Source of the DNA: Prorocentrum cordatum | Lineage: Eukaryota > Sar > Dinophyceae > Prorocentrales > Prorocentraceae | Direction of reading: 5' to 3' | DNA length: 64,000 nt | NCBI GenBank assembly: GCA_963575745.1 | Contig: CAUYUJ010000921.1 | Coordinates: forward strand, 38,586 to 102,585 | In this document: positions 42,880 through 53,110 of the stretch, in pieces | Layout: each line of letters starts with the position of its first letter | How positions within the stretch are numbered: the stretch's first letter is position 1 | Made by a program: the position numbers and the translations under genes | The notes under the pieces: generated by a model | What the model saw: only the letters and a program-made list of their open reading frames with translations | What the model was told of the DNA's origin: nothing | Databases searched by the model: none

Positions 42880-43660
42880 CCCGAGGTCCCAGTGGCGCAG
42901 CCCGCATGCGGTCCCGCCGTCCATGTCGGCACACCCCTCACACGTTTCGTGGCTCACAGGGGCTTCCTCCGAAGGTCCCAGTGGCGCAGTCCGCATGCGT
43001 TCCCGCTACCCATTTCGGCGCACCCCTCACACGTTTCGTGGCCCCACAGGGAGCTCCACCGAAGGACCCAGTTGCGCAGCCCGCATGCGTCCGCCCCATT
43101 CATGCCGGCGCACCCCTCACACGTTTCTTGGCCCTAGAGGGAGTTCTACCGAAGGGTCCAGTAGTGCAGCCCGCATGAGTCCACACGTCCCCCTCACACG
43201 TTTTGTGGCCCCGTATGGGGGCTTCACCGAAGGTCCGAGTGGCGCAGCCCGCATGCGTCCACCCCGCCCATGTTGGCACGCCTCACGCGTTTCGTGGTCC
43301 CAGAAGGAGCTCCACTGAAGGGTCCCAGTGGCGCACGGGGATGCGACCCCCCGCCCATTTTCGGCACACCCCTCGCAAGTCTCGCGGCGCCACAGGGAGC
43401 TTCGGAGCACCACGCAGGCCCCAGTGGCCATGTTCACATGCGCCCGCCCCTCCCATTTCGGCACACCACTCGCGCGTCTCGTGGCCCCTGAGGGAGCTCC
43501 ACCGAAGGCCGCAGTAACCATGTTCGCAAGCGGCAGCCCCACCCACGTCGGCACACCCCTCATGCGTCTGGTGTCCCTACACGGAGCTCCACCGGAGGCG
43601 ATGCTCATAACGACGATGTTCGCAACTGCATATGGCCGGGCGCTTCGCCCGGCTAAGATC
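42880..43660. repeat. Satellite with GAGCTCCACCGAAGGCCCCA core, array 2
   Basis: About nine units of roughly 80 bp with GGCGCAGCCCGCATGCG, CACCCCTCACACGTTTCGTG and GGAGCTCCACCGAAGG, closed by ATGTTCGCAACTGCATATGG at about 43615. Confidence 0.85.
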
Positions 43661-43800
43661 TAAGAGGTGCTTGCGGCGCCGGGCCGAGAACCCCGCTGTG
43701 AGAACCATCTCCCACCATCCGTGTAATTTTTGGAACCAGTGTGCGCGGCGCCAAGGCAAGAACCCAATCGCATAACCACCCACCTCCACCCGTGTGGTTG
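43661..43800. repeat. 82-bp tandem family, array 2
   Basis: GTGC.(T/G)GCGGCGCC and AAGGC.AGAACCC occur twice with CACC.TCC..CCGTGT between, matching the plus-strand sense of the array at 63795. Confidence 0.55.
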
Positions 43801-43914
43801 GCAGTGAATGGTCATCGAGATGTCGTAAGCAGGGAGGAAGTGTGTCAGGCGATGCGCCGGGCCCGCCCTGACGACACGTGTGGGTGTACGACAGGGAGGA
43901 GTTATTCATACAGT

Positions 43915-44090
43915 GGAGGCCCATGCCAAGAAACACCCTGCTTGCCTCCAGGGTGCCCTGGGTTTCTGTGGTTTCGATGGTTTTGCGATGGAAAGCGTGA
44001 CTTTCCCACATCACAAATCAATGGATGTCCCGGGGTCTCAGGATTGGGTTTCTTGTGTAAGGTTTCTTGTGGTCGGGCCCCTACTGTAGC
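43915..44090 (+). repeat. Dispersed repeat pair, member 1
   Basis: CCCATGCCAAGAAACACCCT, GCTTGCCTCCAGGGTGCCCT and AATCAATGGATGTCC also occur in the same order at 60950-61130. Confidence 0.8.
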
Positions 44091-44467
44091 GGAGGAGGAT
44101 GGGTCAGGAGGGGGGCGTGGAAAAGAAGGGGGAATGAGTGGAAAGGCGTCTGGGCCACCCGTCTCTCCAGCCCTGCTCTCTGGCCAAGCCCTTCTCGCCT
44201 CACCATGCCTCCTCTACTTTCCACCTCCTTCGAGCGCCCCATCTTCTCGCTTCCTCTTCTGCTCCCCTTGTTGCTGCTCCACATCCCCGAACTCCATTTG
44301 TCTACTCTGAGTTTCTTAATAAGCGTTGGGGGGGCGTCACCCCCGCCGACGGCCCCACATCGACCCCCGTCGCGGGTGGCCACCGCGCGCCGAGTGCGCT
44401 CCGACCCCGGCGCTGCGCGACGACGTGGCGAGGCTGACCCCCGTCGGGGGGGTACCCCCCCCCGCGC
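44091..44467. other. No gene recognised, possible intron
   Basis: C/T-rich sequence, then a GC-rich part with CCCCCGTCGGGGGG inverted repeats around 44440-44455. Confidence 0.3.
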
Positions 44468-44674
44468 TTGTCAAGAAGCCCAGAGGACCTGCCCGTTCTG
44501 GAGACCTCAGCAGGCGTGGTCACTGCGCCCCTGACGCTCGGCCTCTCCATACCCGTGGGCCTCGTGGCGGGCGGCGCCATCGGGTCCAGCGTGGGCGCCG
44601 TCACGCACTGCGGGACCTCTGGCCGATGGGAAGTCTGCCTCGGCTTCCTCAGTTCCTCGCACGTGTCAGCGTGA
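44468..44674 (+). CDS. C-terminal exon with glycine-zipper-like hydrophobic segment
   Basis: The frame reads EDLPVLETSAGVVTAPLTLG then LSIPVGLVAGGAIGSSVGAV and ends SSSHVSA with TGA at 44672. The middle has small residues at four-residue spacing (G..AGG.IGSSVG), as in glycine-zipper membrane segments. The true start is a splice site, perhaps AGCCCAG at 44475-44481; the first codon given is not ATG. Its stop codon overlaps the first base of the small inverted-repeat element beginning at 44674. Family unknown. Confidence 0.35.
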   Translation: MSRSPEDLPVLETSAGVVTAPLTLGLSIPVGLVAGGAIGSSVGAVTHCGTSGRWEVCLGFLSSSHVSA

Positions 44675-44836
44675 AGTCGGGCGTGTCCCTCTCCCGGGGG
44701 AGTGTTCCAAGTCAGTCAACAAATAGTCAGGGGGCGATTGTTTGACTATTTTTGGGCATTTTTTGGGGGTATTTTTTTTGTGAGTATTTCTTAAGTTTCG
44801 CCCCAAAATCCCCCTGTAGGGGGCCACGCCCGACTT
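44674..44836. mobile_element. MITE-like element, 163 bp
   Basis: The ends are inverted: AAGTCGGGCGTG at 44674 and CACGCCCGACTT ending at 44836, with further weaker pairing of C/G runs inside. A second internal inverted pair (AAATAGTCA / TGACTATTT) lies at about 44726-44758. The interior is T-rich and non-coding. No clear target duplication was found. Confidence 0.5.
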
Positions 44837-44941
44837 AATGATAGATTTCATACTGTATACGGCAGGTTCGCGTCATGTCGACTGGCGGCGACCCCGGCTC
44901 GTGCGTTTCGGGTCGAGCGCCGCCCGTGGCCCAGAATACCG

Positions 44942-45290
44942 TTGTTGAACGATCTGGCGTTTGATGGAACGGCCGACTGGAAGTATACCTCGGCATCTTT
45001 AGTTCTCGGGGTTGGACAGACCTCCTACCCTGACACGTCGATTAGTGAATGGTCCGTTTTCGGTTCTCGAGAGGGCGCCGCGGCCGTCATTTTGCAGGCT
45101 TGCGCCCGCCAGGTTTGGGCCCGAGGTCGTTTTCACTAAACCACGTTTTACTAAAGGGAGGTCTGACCATCCCCGAAGTTCATCGCATTTATCAGCGTTG
45201 CTATTGCATACTATCTTTGCCGCTTTTCGAGTCCATGGTGGGAACGGCGTTCGCATTTTTGGAGTTTGGGTGCGTTCTCGTTGACCCTAA
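44942..45290 (+). pseudogene. Coding-like fragments in two frames, unrecognised
   Basis: One frame reads LNDLAFDGTADWKYTSASLV and SYPDTSISEWSVFGSREGAA up to 45139; an overlapping frame goes on LLKGGLTIPEVHRIYQRCYC and LPLFESMVGTAFAFLEFGCV to about 45290. Balanced composition suggests a broken gene with one frame change, or two exons. It is followed by a short GT repeat (45327-45346). Confidence 0.28.
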
Positions 45291-45444
45291 GTGGTCACTA
45301 GACGTTCAATGCGCACGGCCTCTGGTGTGTGTGTGTGTGTGTGTGTTGAGGGTCATCGATTCCAGCTTGCGGGGGAGGTTCCTGGGGCCCCACTGGTTCC
45401 CCCTCTTGGGTTTCTCTTGGGTCCTTGGTGCTGCCTTTTTTTTC

Positions 45445-46197
45445 TGACACGAATTTTTGCAGGGGGCCCCCAAGAACCTAGGCCCAGAGGTTCCTGGAGG
45501 TTGGCGGTGTCAGACGTGGTGGGGCGTGGTGGGGCCGTGGTAGAGGCAGGGAGTGGGGGTCCCGGTCGGAATTTTGCAGGGTGGGTGGCCTCCAAGACTC
45601 TAGGCTCAGAGGTCCCTGGAGGAAGGCAGTGTCAGACGTGGCGGGGGCGTGGTGGAGGTGTGGTGGGGCCGTGTTGGAGGCAGGGAGGGGGGTCCCGGAC
45701 GCAATTTTGCAGGGTGGGTGGCCCCCAAGAGCCTAGCCCCAGAGGTTCCTGGAGGCTGGCGGTGTCAGACTTGGTGGGGGCGTGGTGGTGGCAGGGAGGG
45801 GGGGTCCTGGACGAAATTTTGCAGGGTTGGTGCCCTTTTAAAAACCTAGGCTCAGAGGTTCCTGCAGGCTGGCAGTGTCAGACGTGGTGGGGGCGTGGTG
45901 GAGGCGTGGTGGGTGCGTGCTGGAGGCAGGGAGAGGGGTCCCGGACGAAATTTATCAGGTTCCTACAGAACCTAGGCTCAGAGGTTCCTGGTGGGGGCGT
46001 GGTGGAGGCGTGGTGGAGCCGTGGTAGAGGCGTGGTGGAGGCAGGGAGGGGGGGTCTCGGACGAAATTTTGAAGGGTGGGTGGCCCCCAAGAACCTCGGC
46101 TCAGAGGTTCCTGGGGGCTGGCGGTGTCAGACGTGGTGGGGGCGTGGTGGAGGCGTGGTGGGGCCGTGGTGAAGGCGTGGTGGAGGCAGGGGGGGTC
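45445..46197. repeat. Tandem array split by the retrotransposon, left part
   Basis: Units of about 115-135 bp with AATTTTGCAGGGTGGGTGGC, AGAACCTAGGCTCAGAGGTT, CCTGGAGG.TGGCGGTGTCAG and ACGTGGTGGGGGCGTGGTGG. It stops at the left LTR and resumes at 55863. Confidence 0.9.
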
Positions 46198-46245
46198 TGT
46201 GGATGAGATCCCATTGCGAACGCCGCCGCTCGTGCCGGCAGGGGA

Positions 46246-46417
46246 GAGACACTGTGTGGCAGCATCCTTGTTTCTGACACATCAGGCAGAGACACTGTGT
46301 GGCGGCATCGTTGTTTCTGACACATCAGGCAGAGACACTGTGTGGCGGCATCCTTGTTTCTGACACATCAGGCTGAGACACTGTGTGGCGGCATCCTTGT
46401 TTCTGACATATCAGAAT
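46246..46417 (+). repeat. Four 43-bp tandem repeats in the LTR
   Basis: Units start at 46246, 46289, 46332 and 46375: GAGACACTGTGTGGCGGCAT, CCTTGTTTCTGACACATCAG, GCA. The right LTR has the same set from 54791. Such repeats near an LTR start could be promoter or enhancer elements (inference). Confidence 0.9.
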
Positions 46418-47031
46418 AGAGTCAGAGTGAGTGATTGTACGCATGTATAGCAGGTGTGATAACATGTTGTGTTTTTTCCCCCCTGTTGCCGCCCTCAGGC
46501 CTCAAGGGGGGGGGCACGATTTGTCCGCCTCAGTGTGCCCGGAGTCGAAACTGTGTATGTGACTCGGGGCGGAAATTCGGGCAGTTATTACTTGTCTCAA
46601 TAATTCGGGATGCACTTCTGTGCACAAAGGTCTTGCACTTGCCGGTCTGGTGGCGCCTTCTGGCGGCTCACCGCGGCAGTGCGGGCCCCAGGCTGTGGCC
46701 TTGCCGTGTGCTGGTTCCGGGGTGCCGTGATCGTCCCACTTCTGCCTCGTGGCCGCCGGCCTGGTGGCGCCATTCGGCGCTCACCGCGGCGCGCCTCGGT
46801 TGCGAGTGCTCTGGGGAGTGTTGCGTCTCTGTGCCCAAGCCGACTTGTCGGACCGATTTCCGCCGGGCTGGTGGCGCCTTCGGGCGGCTCACCACGGCGC
46901 GTGTGTATAGGATCTTGCAGAAACCAGTTATCCCACTAAGTGGGATAGAAGACGTGTGCACACTTGCGCATAATGTAGAGCGTGAAGGGGAACCGAGCTG
47001 TTAGACAAAAGTGTTTGACACTGCTCTCCGT

Positions 47032-47053
47032 TCCGATGCAACTTTGGCTCAAG
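47032..47053 (+). promoter_or_regulatory. Spliced-leader-like sequence in the 5' LTR
   Basis: Against the 22-nt dinoflagellate spliced leader (D)CCGTAGCC...GGCTCAAG, 18 of 22 positions match without gaps. The 3' part TTTGGCTCAAG is exact; differences are in the TAGCC part and one T. The leader is added by trans-splicing to nuclear mRNAs of dinoflagellates and is found as relics in retroposed genes. Confidence 0.55.
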
Positions 47054-47342
47054 CCCAAACGGGTTTGTAGCCTAACCAGGTTGAACTGCCAGTATCTTCT
47101 GTGATCCACGTGCCGGTGCATGGGAAAAAAGGCCAAGTGGCGACCTCGGACCAAACGGGCCGGGGAGCAAGTCAGAGCTAGAACCCAGTACTACACGGAG
47201 GTCCAGGGGACCGAGCAACAAACCATAACGAGCGAGGCCAACGTAGAGGCCAACGGGAACCAGAATACCGAGCAAGAGCTAGGGCGGTTGGAACAACAGA
47301 CACTTGTCTTTTCCACAGTTAAGAGCCTTGCTTTCAACCACA

Positions 47343-48130
47343 ATGGCGTATCGACCAACGTTGATTCCACTGGCAGGCCCGCCGGGGATGGACCCGGTGG
47401 CTGGTCCGCCGAGTCCGGGCCGTCAGGAGCAGCAGGGAGCAGCGGACCGTAGCCGGTCCCCCCACATCCCGATCGCGGACGAGGCGGCCGACTTGAGCGC
47501 CGACTTCGCCCGGGAGCTGAGCAGGATCATCGAGAACGTCGACGAGGAGAGGATCCACGAGAGGATGGAGGAGTTCGAAGTGGAAGCAAGACGCAGTCGT
47601 TGGGAGGCAGAGGAGACAGTTGCACGACGACTGCGAGAGCGTTACGCAGCCGAGGCGGTTGTCGAGAGCAGCGTGAGGGACGAGGCAATTCAGGCGGCGG
47701 AGCACAGCGCGAGACACGAGATGCAGGCGATCCGGGCCGAGGCGCAAGAGCGCGAACGGCTAAGGGACCAGCAGCTCTTCGCGGAGCTCCGCCAGCGCGT
47801 CGAGATCGTAGAGCACGAGGCGGCCCAGAACCAGGATGTTCGATGGAGGCAGGTGGTCGAGGGCATTGCGGAAGAATGCCGCGACCGCTGCCGAGCAGAG
47901 CTTCACGGTGAACTCGGCGTACAACAGCAACAATTCCTCTTGACCGAGGAAGGGGTCGAGCGGCAGGTCGCCGCGAGGTTCCGCGAGCTCGAGGCGAACG
48001 CCGAGCGCCGCGTGCGCTTGACCGAGGAGGGCTTGCGAAACGAGTGCGTCCACCTCGAAGGGCGCAATGACGTGCTGGAGCTGCGCGCCCACACCCGCGC
48101 GGCTGAGGCCGCCCGCGTGCAGGCGTCGCC
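47343..48130 (+). CDS. gag: Gag N-terminal region, coiled coil
   Basis: The first ATG inside the element starts MAYRPTLIPLAGPPGMDPVA, then about 240 residues of charged helix (ELSRIIENVDEERIHERMEE, VARRLRERYAAEAVVESSVR) with few prolines, typical of a long coiled coil. The frame continues to 48509 as Arg/Ser-rich noise; a coiled coil (ARQQIAVEAREKLFLDEQSV) continues in the -1 frame from about 48107-48150. The protein is thus likely one Gag broken by a 1-base deletion, or read by -1 frameshifting. A TGA in the new frame at 48104 sets the left limit of the junction. It would form the particle together with the next block. An earlier ATG at 47120 in the LTR is in another frame. Confidence 0.65.
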
Positions 48131-49580
48131 ACGGCCCGCCAGCAGATCGCTGTGGAGGCGCGGGAGAAGCTGTTCCTCGACGAGCAGTCTGTCTTCGAGG
48201 AGCGGATCGACATGCTGCGAGAGCATGTCCACGAGGAGTCCGAGGAGGCGGCGGTGTGGCGATGGCAGAGCGACTCCACCCACGAGCAGCTTCAGGAGAG
48301 CAACAGGTACTCTGAGGTGTTCAGCACGGAGGCCAATGAGTACATCCAGAAGTTGGGGAACGAGATCAGCGACGCCTTCCAGCGCTGCGCGGAGGCGACC
48401 GCCAGGGCAACGAGGACAGAGGCACTGGCGGAAAGTGAGATGCGGAAGGTGGCCGAGGTCAGGCGGGAGCTGGCTGTGGCTCAGAGATCCGCGCAGCACG
48501 TCGGGATGACGCCGGCGCCACCGCCGCGTGCGCCGATCACCATGCTGCCCCCGCTCGCCAAGAGAGTCGTCAACCCGTTGACGTCTTCGGGATTCCGTAT
48601 CGGGGACGCGGCGAATCGTAGTCGCGTAGACCCTACGGCAACAGCTCCGCTGGCCGCCGCACCGGCGATGCCGTCAGCAGCGTCGCAGGGCACCGTGCCA
48701 AGTTCAGGCATCGGGGCGAGCCCGCCAGCGCAGCACTGCATTGCCAGCAGCGACAGCGAGGACGAGGACGAGGCCTTCATGCGCCGCCGCACGACGGTGA
48801 AGGAGATGAAGATCGACCCCCTCACGAGCGCAGCTGGTCTCCGGAAGTGGACCAACGCTTTGATGACAGAGTGTTGCCGTGTTTCGAATCGCTCAAAGGT
48901 CAGGGCGATGAAGTACGTGAAGAGCGCGTTCGAGGCCGGCCGCGTCGAGGACGTCGAGTACATCCCCAAGAAATGGGACCTCTTCGACGCGGAGCTCTGC
49001 TCTGCGCTGAAGTCCGGCGCTTCCGGCGCCATAGACCGCCAGCTGACGCTCTACCAGGAGAAGAACGCGCGCCTCGGCGCGCCCGCGTCCGGCAGGGCGG
49101 TCCTCTACATGATCCTCCGGCGCTTTGAGCTCGACCACGGCAAGGCGCACCGCGTCCACCTCGCGGCGCTCAACGCCTTGAAGTACAATGGGGATCTCGA
49201 GGTGTATTTGGGCGCCCTGGACGCCAGGCTCGCCCTAATGACAGTCGAGCCGGACGAGGCGCTGCTACTCGCGATCGTCGAGCCTGAGCTCCGGAAGGTT
49301 CCAGACCTCGCTTTCGAGTTTGCTCAGTTCGACCGCGCCCTCGACGACGCCCCGGAGAAGACGCTGGAGTTCTTGCATGATTCGGCCAGGAGGGCGTGCG
49401 CGAGAGCTACGCAGAACAAAACCGTCGACGCCCTGACCCCGACGCCGAAGCAGGTGAAGCAGGTCAGGCAGGCGACCCCGAAGGGGAAGGCCAAGGCCGC
49501 GGCCAGGGAGCCAGCCAAGCTTGTACCTGAGCACCCACAGGTCGCCTGCGGATTTTGGAGGTCCGGGAGTTGCAAGTTCT
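48131..49580 (+). CDS. gag: Gag core (capsid-like) up to the first CCCH finger
   Basis: Continues the coiled coil, passes a Pro/Ala linker and an acidic SSDSEDEDEAF patch, and then has a roughly 200-residue helical region: DPLTSAAGLRKWTNALMTEC, KKWDLFDAELCSALKSGASG, ASGRAVLYMILRRFELDHGK, LEVYLGALDARLALMTVEPD. This order resembles Gag of copia elements in dinoflagellates (recalled pattern, not searched). A basic linker leads to CGFWRSGSC, the first half of a CCCH finger, where the frame changes again (about 49572-49595). Capsid assembly and RNA packaging in the cytoplasm are the expected roles. Confidence 0.7.
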
Positions 49581-52500
49581 CGGCGACAATTGCAAGCACG
49601 TCCACTGGAAGGACAGCGTTCACGCGCCTACCGCGGCCTGGCCAGCAGGGGCCGCGGTCACCCTCGGGCGGCAGCCCGGCGACAGGTGCAAGTTTTTCGC
49701 CGACGGCAAGTGTTCCCACGGGGACAAGTGCATCTACAAGCACGGCGACGGCGACAAGCGGGACCTCGCGGCGGTCTTGAAGGCGAAGCGCGAGGCTGAC
49801 GCCAAGCAGAAGGGCAAGGGCGGCGGCAAGAAGCTGCACCTCTGCTCGTCGGAGAGCCTGTGGGGGACCTCCGATAAGTGGGTGTTGGGCACCGCGGCCA
49901 GCTTCGACGCCTCGGGGAAGGGCCTCCAGGGGGCTCACAAGGATCTCCACGACCAGGTCGCGGTCGAGACCGGCGGAGGCAACGTCCACTGCGATCGCGC
50001 CGTCGTCGCGCACCTCAGCGAGATCGGCGAGGACGTGGAGGCAACCGTGCTGGAGGATGCGGACGAGACGGTCCGAGTGCTGACAGTTGGGCGCCGCTGT
50101 GCCCAGTTGGGCTTCGAGTTCACCTGGAAGCCTTTCGCTCCTGCTCCGGACGTTTTCCGGCCTGATGGCCGGCGCGTCGACGTGAAGGTCGACCCCGATT
50201 TCGTGCCGTACGTCGAGTCGCAGCCCAAGCCCCGCAGGGACCCATCTGCAGGCGAGCGGCTGCTGGTCAACGTCGCTGTGGTCGACGACGACGCGCTGAT
50301 CGACGACGTCCTGCCTCTGGAGGCGGATCCGCCCCAAGACGACGACGTGGATCAGGAGGAGGACGAGCACGAGGAGGACGAGAAGGACGTGGAGCAGGAG
50401 GGCGGGGAGGAGATCTCGCAGATCGGCATTGTTGACGAGACCGTGGAACCTGGGCAAGACGACGCTGCTAGGCACGTTGCCCGGGTGCTGGAGGGAGGCA
50501 TCACGAGCTACGACGGCGACCTGATGCAGGACGACAAAATCTTCCACCGGATCCAGCTTGAGGACTCCGTCGACGACATCGTGCTGCCCTGCGACACGTC
50601 GCGCCTCACGAAGGAGCACCTCACGTTGCACCAGCCGGCCATGCCGAAGTACTGTCCCGGGTGCCGGGGAGGCAAGCACGCCAAGTGGCCTTCGCGGCGA
50701 CGCCCGGTCAGCGGCGTGTGCGTTCGCTGCGCCGACGCGGACGAGAGGCCGTTCGGCGCGTGCGTGCACTTGGACCACATCGTCATGCAGCCGGGCTCGG
50801 AGGCCGCCCGATCGGCGAAGTACAGCTTGAACATGCTCGACGAGCGTGCGAAGTTCGCCGGAGTCTTTCCGGCGAGCTCCAGGGACGCCGACACCATCGT
50901 CGAGGCCCACCACACCTTCGACAACGTTGTGCCTGAGATCCGCCGCTGGTGGAGCGACAATGCCCCCGAACTTGCGGCTGCGAGCCGCAGGATCCGCAGG
51001 ATGCGGCCGTTCGCGCACTATCGGAGCATCCCACGTGCGCCGCAGAGCAACGGAGTCATCGAGCGATTCAACCGCACTGTGGTCGAGGGGGCCCGGGCTT
51101 TGCTCCTCATGGCCGCCTTTCCGGCGTCGTGGTGGGTGTGTGCGATCTGTTATTGGTGCATGCAGTATAACGGCCACTGCAGGGGGGCGGACGGGTTCAC
51201 TCCGTACGAGCGCCGCTACACGACGTCCGCCGAGTACGAGCAGTACCCGTTCGGAGCGCTAGTATTCGTCGCTGCTGCCCGGCGCGCCGGGGCCAAACCT
51301 TCGAAATGGAGCCCCAGGATGGTGCCGCATGTGCTGGTCGGCATCGGCTGCGGGCCAGGCTTCGCGTGGAACCGGACGTACGGCGTCGTCAAGCTAGAGC
51401 ACCTCCTCAACAGCGACCGGCCGTCCCGAGCAGGCATCAGGTACTCCGCGGAGGTCGACTTCCCAGACCGCATCATATTCCCCATCCGCCAGCGCCTCAA
51501 GCTCGCCGGAGCATCCAAGGATGCGAGCTTCCCAGCGCCAGCAGTGACTGACGACAACGAGTCGTGGGCGTTGCAGCTGTCCGAGGTGAGCGAGGAGCCG
51601 GGCGACGAGGCCTACGACGGGGCCATGGAGGAGAACGCCCCGAAGCTGGAGCCCGGCAACTTCGTCGAGTCCGTCGTGCTGGACCCCGAGGACTCGCAGG
51701 CGGCGGGCGACCCGGAGCCAGAGGAGGAGGTGGTCGAGAGGAACGGCGGCGAGCAGGCCGCCACCGAACACGAGCCTAAGGACGAGCCTGCCGAGCTCGG
51801 CCGTGCGGAGTTGGAGGTTGAGGGGAATCGTGCGCCCAAGGGCTGGAGGATTGACACCTTCCCGCACGGGCACCATGCGAGGACGATTTCGGTTCCGCCC
51901 TGGAGCCGGAGGCCGCCCACGGTCCTCCCCGAGGCATGGCTCATGTTCAAGAAATCTCACCAGGAGAAGTTGCGCCAGGAGTGGAAGGAGAAGGATCCCG
52001 TGGGCTTCGCCGCTCAAGAAGCTCGGAAGGCGGCATATGAACATGCCAAGCGGACCAGGGGGAGCCTCCCGGCAAGTGCCGTGGACGCTGCACGCGAGGA
52101 CGCTCGTGGACCCCCGGCTCCTGAAGTACCGGCTGTGGCCCAGCTCATGTACGTGGGCAGGGATCGGCCGAGCGCGACGCCCGAGAACGAGGCCGCGCAA
52201 GTTCAAGATGTTCCTGCTGCTGCGACGGCCGGCGCGGTGGCCACGCGTCTGAGCCAATCTGGACTGCAGGGCGACATCTTGCGGACCGCTCGCACGAAAA
52301 TGCAGAGCGGGCAGTTCAAGGTTGTTGTGGTGGATATATCTACGGAGGAGGATTCGAATATCGCGGAGCTCATGCCGCAGCACGCCCTGACCGTCAGAGT
52401 CACGGAGGGCGACGAGCTGTGCAGGAAGGAGACCATCAGGGCGCTGCACGGCATCGTCCGGGCTTGCAGCCAGCTTGGCATTCCGCTGCACGTCTGGGTC

Positions 52501-53110
52501 AGCACGGTGCGCACGCCAGGCGAACTCCCAGACCGCCCTGTTGTGGTCGCTGTTGGCCTTTGCCGCCGCGTCGTCAAGCAGGGGGGCTACATCTACTGGG
52601 GGTGGCCGCCGACGTCCTCCGTGTGGTTGCGCACCGACGTGCGGCAGCTGCTAGAGTACGCTGGATCTGATCCTCGTGACGTCTCGATGGCTAGCCTCAG
52701 CGAGTCTGCCGTGGAGGGCCAGAGCGAAGACCCCATCAAGCGCCGCACGAACGACCTCCTGCGCGTGTTCACGAACAGCGCGGGGCTCCTTAAGTTGCTC
52801 GAGCCGCACGCCCAGGTGCCGGAGATGCCGCTGGAGTCGATCGACGGCTGTCGCGACGAAAGTGTGGACCTCCGAGGGCCATGCTCCCAGGAGCTCGCAC
52901 GTCTGATCTGGCAGTCCATCTTGCCCATCGCCGGGGGCCACGCCGACCACGACGACACCGCGCAGAACGACGTCGGCAGGAAGACGCCTAAGTGGTCCGT
53001 GCTGGTCACCCGGAAGGTCCCGCTGAAGTCGGAGGAAGCAAAGTCGGCCAAGGCACGGGCTGCCATAGACAAGGAGCTCTCTGGGCACCGTACCCGGAAA
53101 ACCTGGGATG
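49581..53110 (+). CDS. pol: Pol part 1: second CCCH finger, protease-like domain, integrase
   Basis: Starts with the rest of the first finger (DNCKHVH) and a complete second one, C-x7-C-x5-C-x3-H at 49687-49743 (CKFFADGKCSHGDKCIYKH). A protease-like region follows: KWVLGTAASFD, where copia proteases have D-T/S-G/A; the Asp is replaced by Gly (codon 49888). LTVGRRCAQLGFEFTWKPF is its usual C-terminal part. An acidic linker precedes the integrase: H-H-C-C zinc site (HLTLH...CPGC, about 50620-50670) and catalytic D (50773), D (50956) and E (51061) with spacings of 61 and 35. A long variable region (51550-52250) separates it from RT. The frame ends at 53151, but RT sequence is in the -1 frame from about 53100 (KELSGHRTRKTW is the copia N-terminal RT lead-in). 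Confidence 0.85.

Larger units (their letters stand above)
46198..47317 (+). repeat. 5' LTR (1120 bp)
   Basis: Matches 54746-55862 with only about a dozen differences seen by eye. It contains four 43-bp repeats near its start, three GGTGGCGCC-type repeats of about 110 bp (46650, 46758, 46870), the spliced-leader-like motif at 47032 and, from 47120, an ATG frame (MGKKAKWRPRTKRAGEQVRA) that runs into the internal region. Confidence 0.93.

Noticed and set aside
46435-47004. 189-codon frame in the LTR as a gene
   Set aside because: It lies wholly in both LTRs and is made of the GGTGGCGCC repeats; no domain.
49324-51177. 617-codon minus-strand frame
   Set aside because: Antisense of integrase, whose catalytic residues are on the plus strand.
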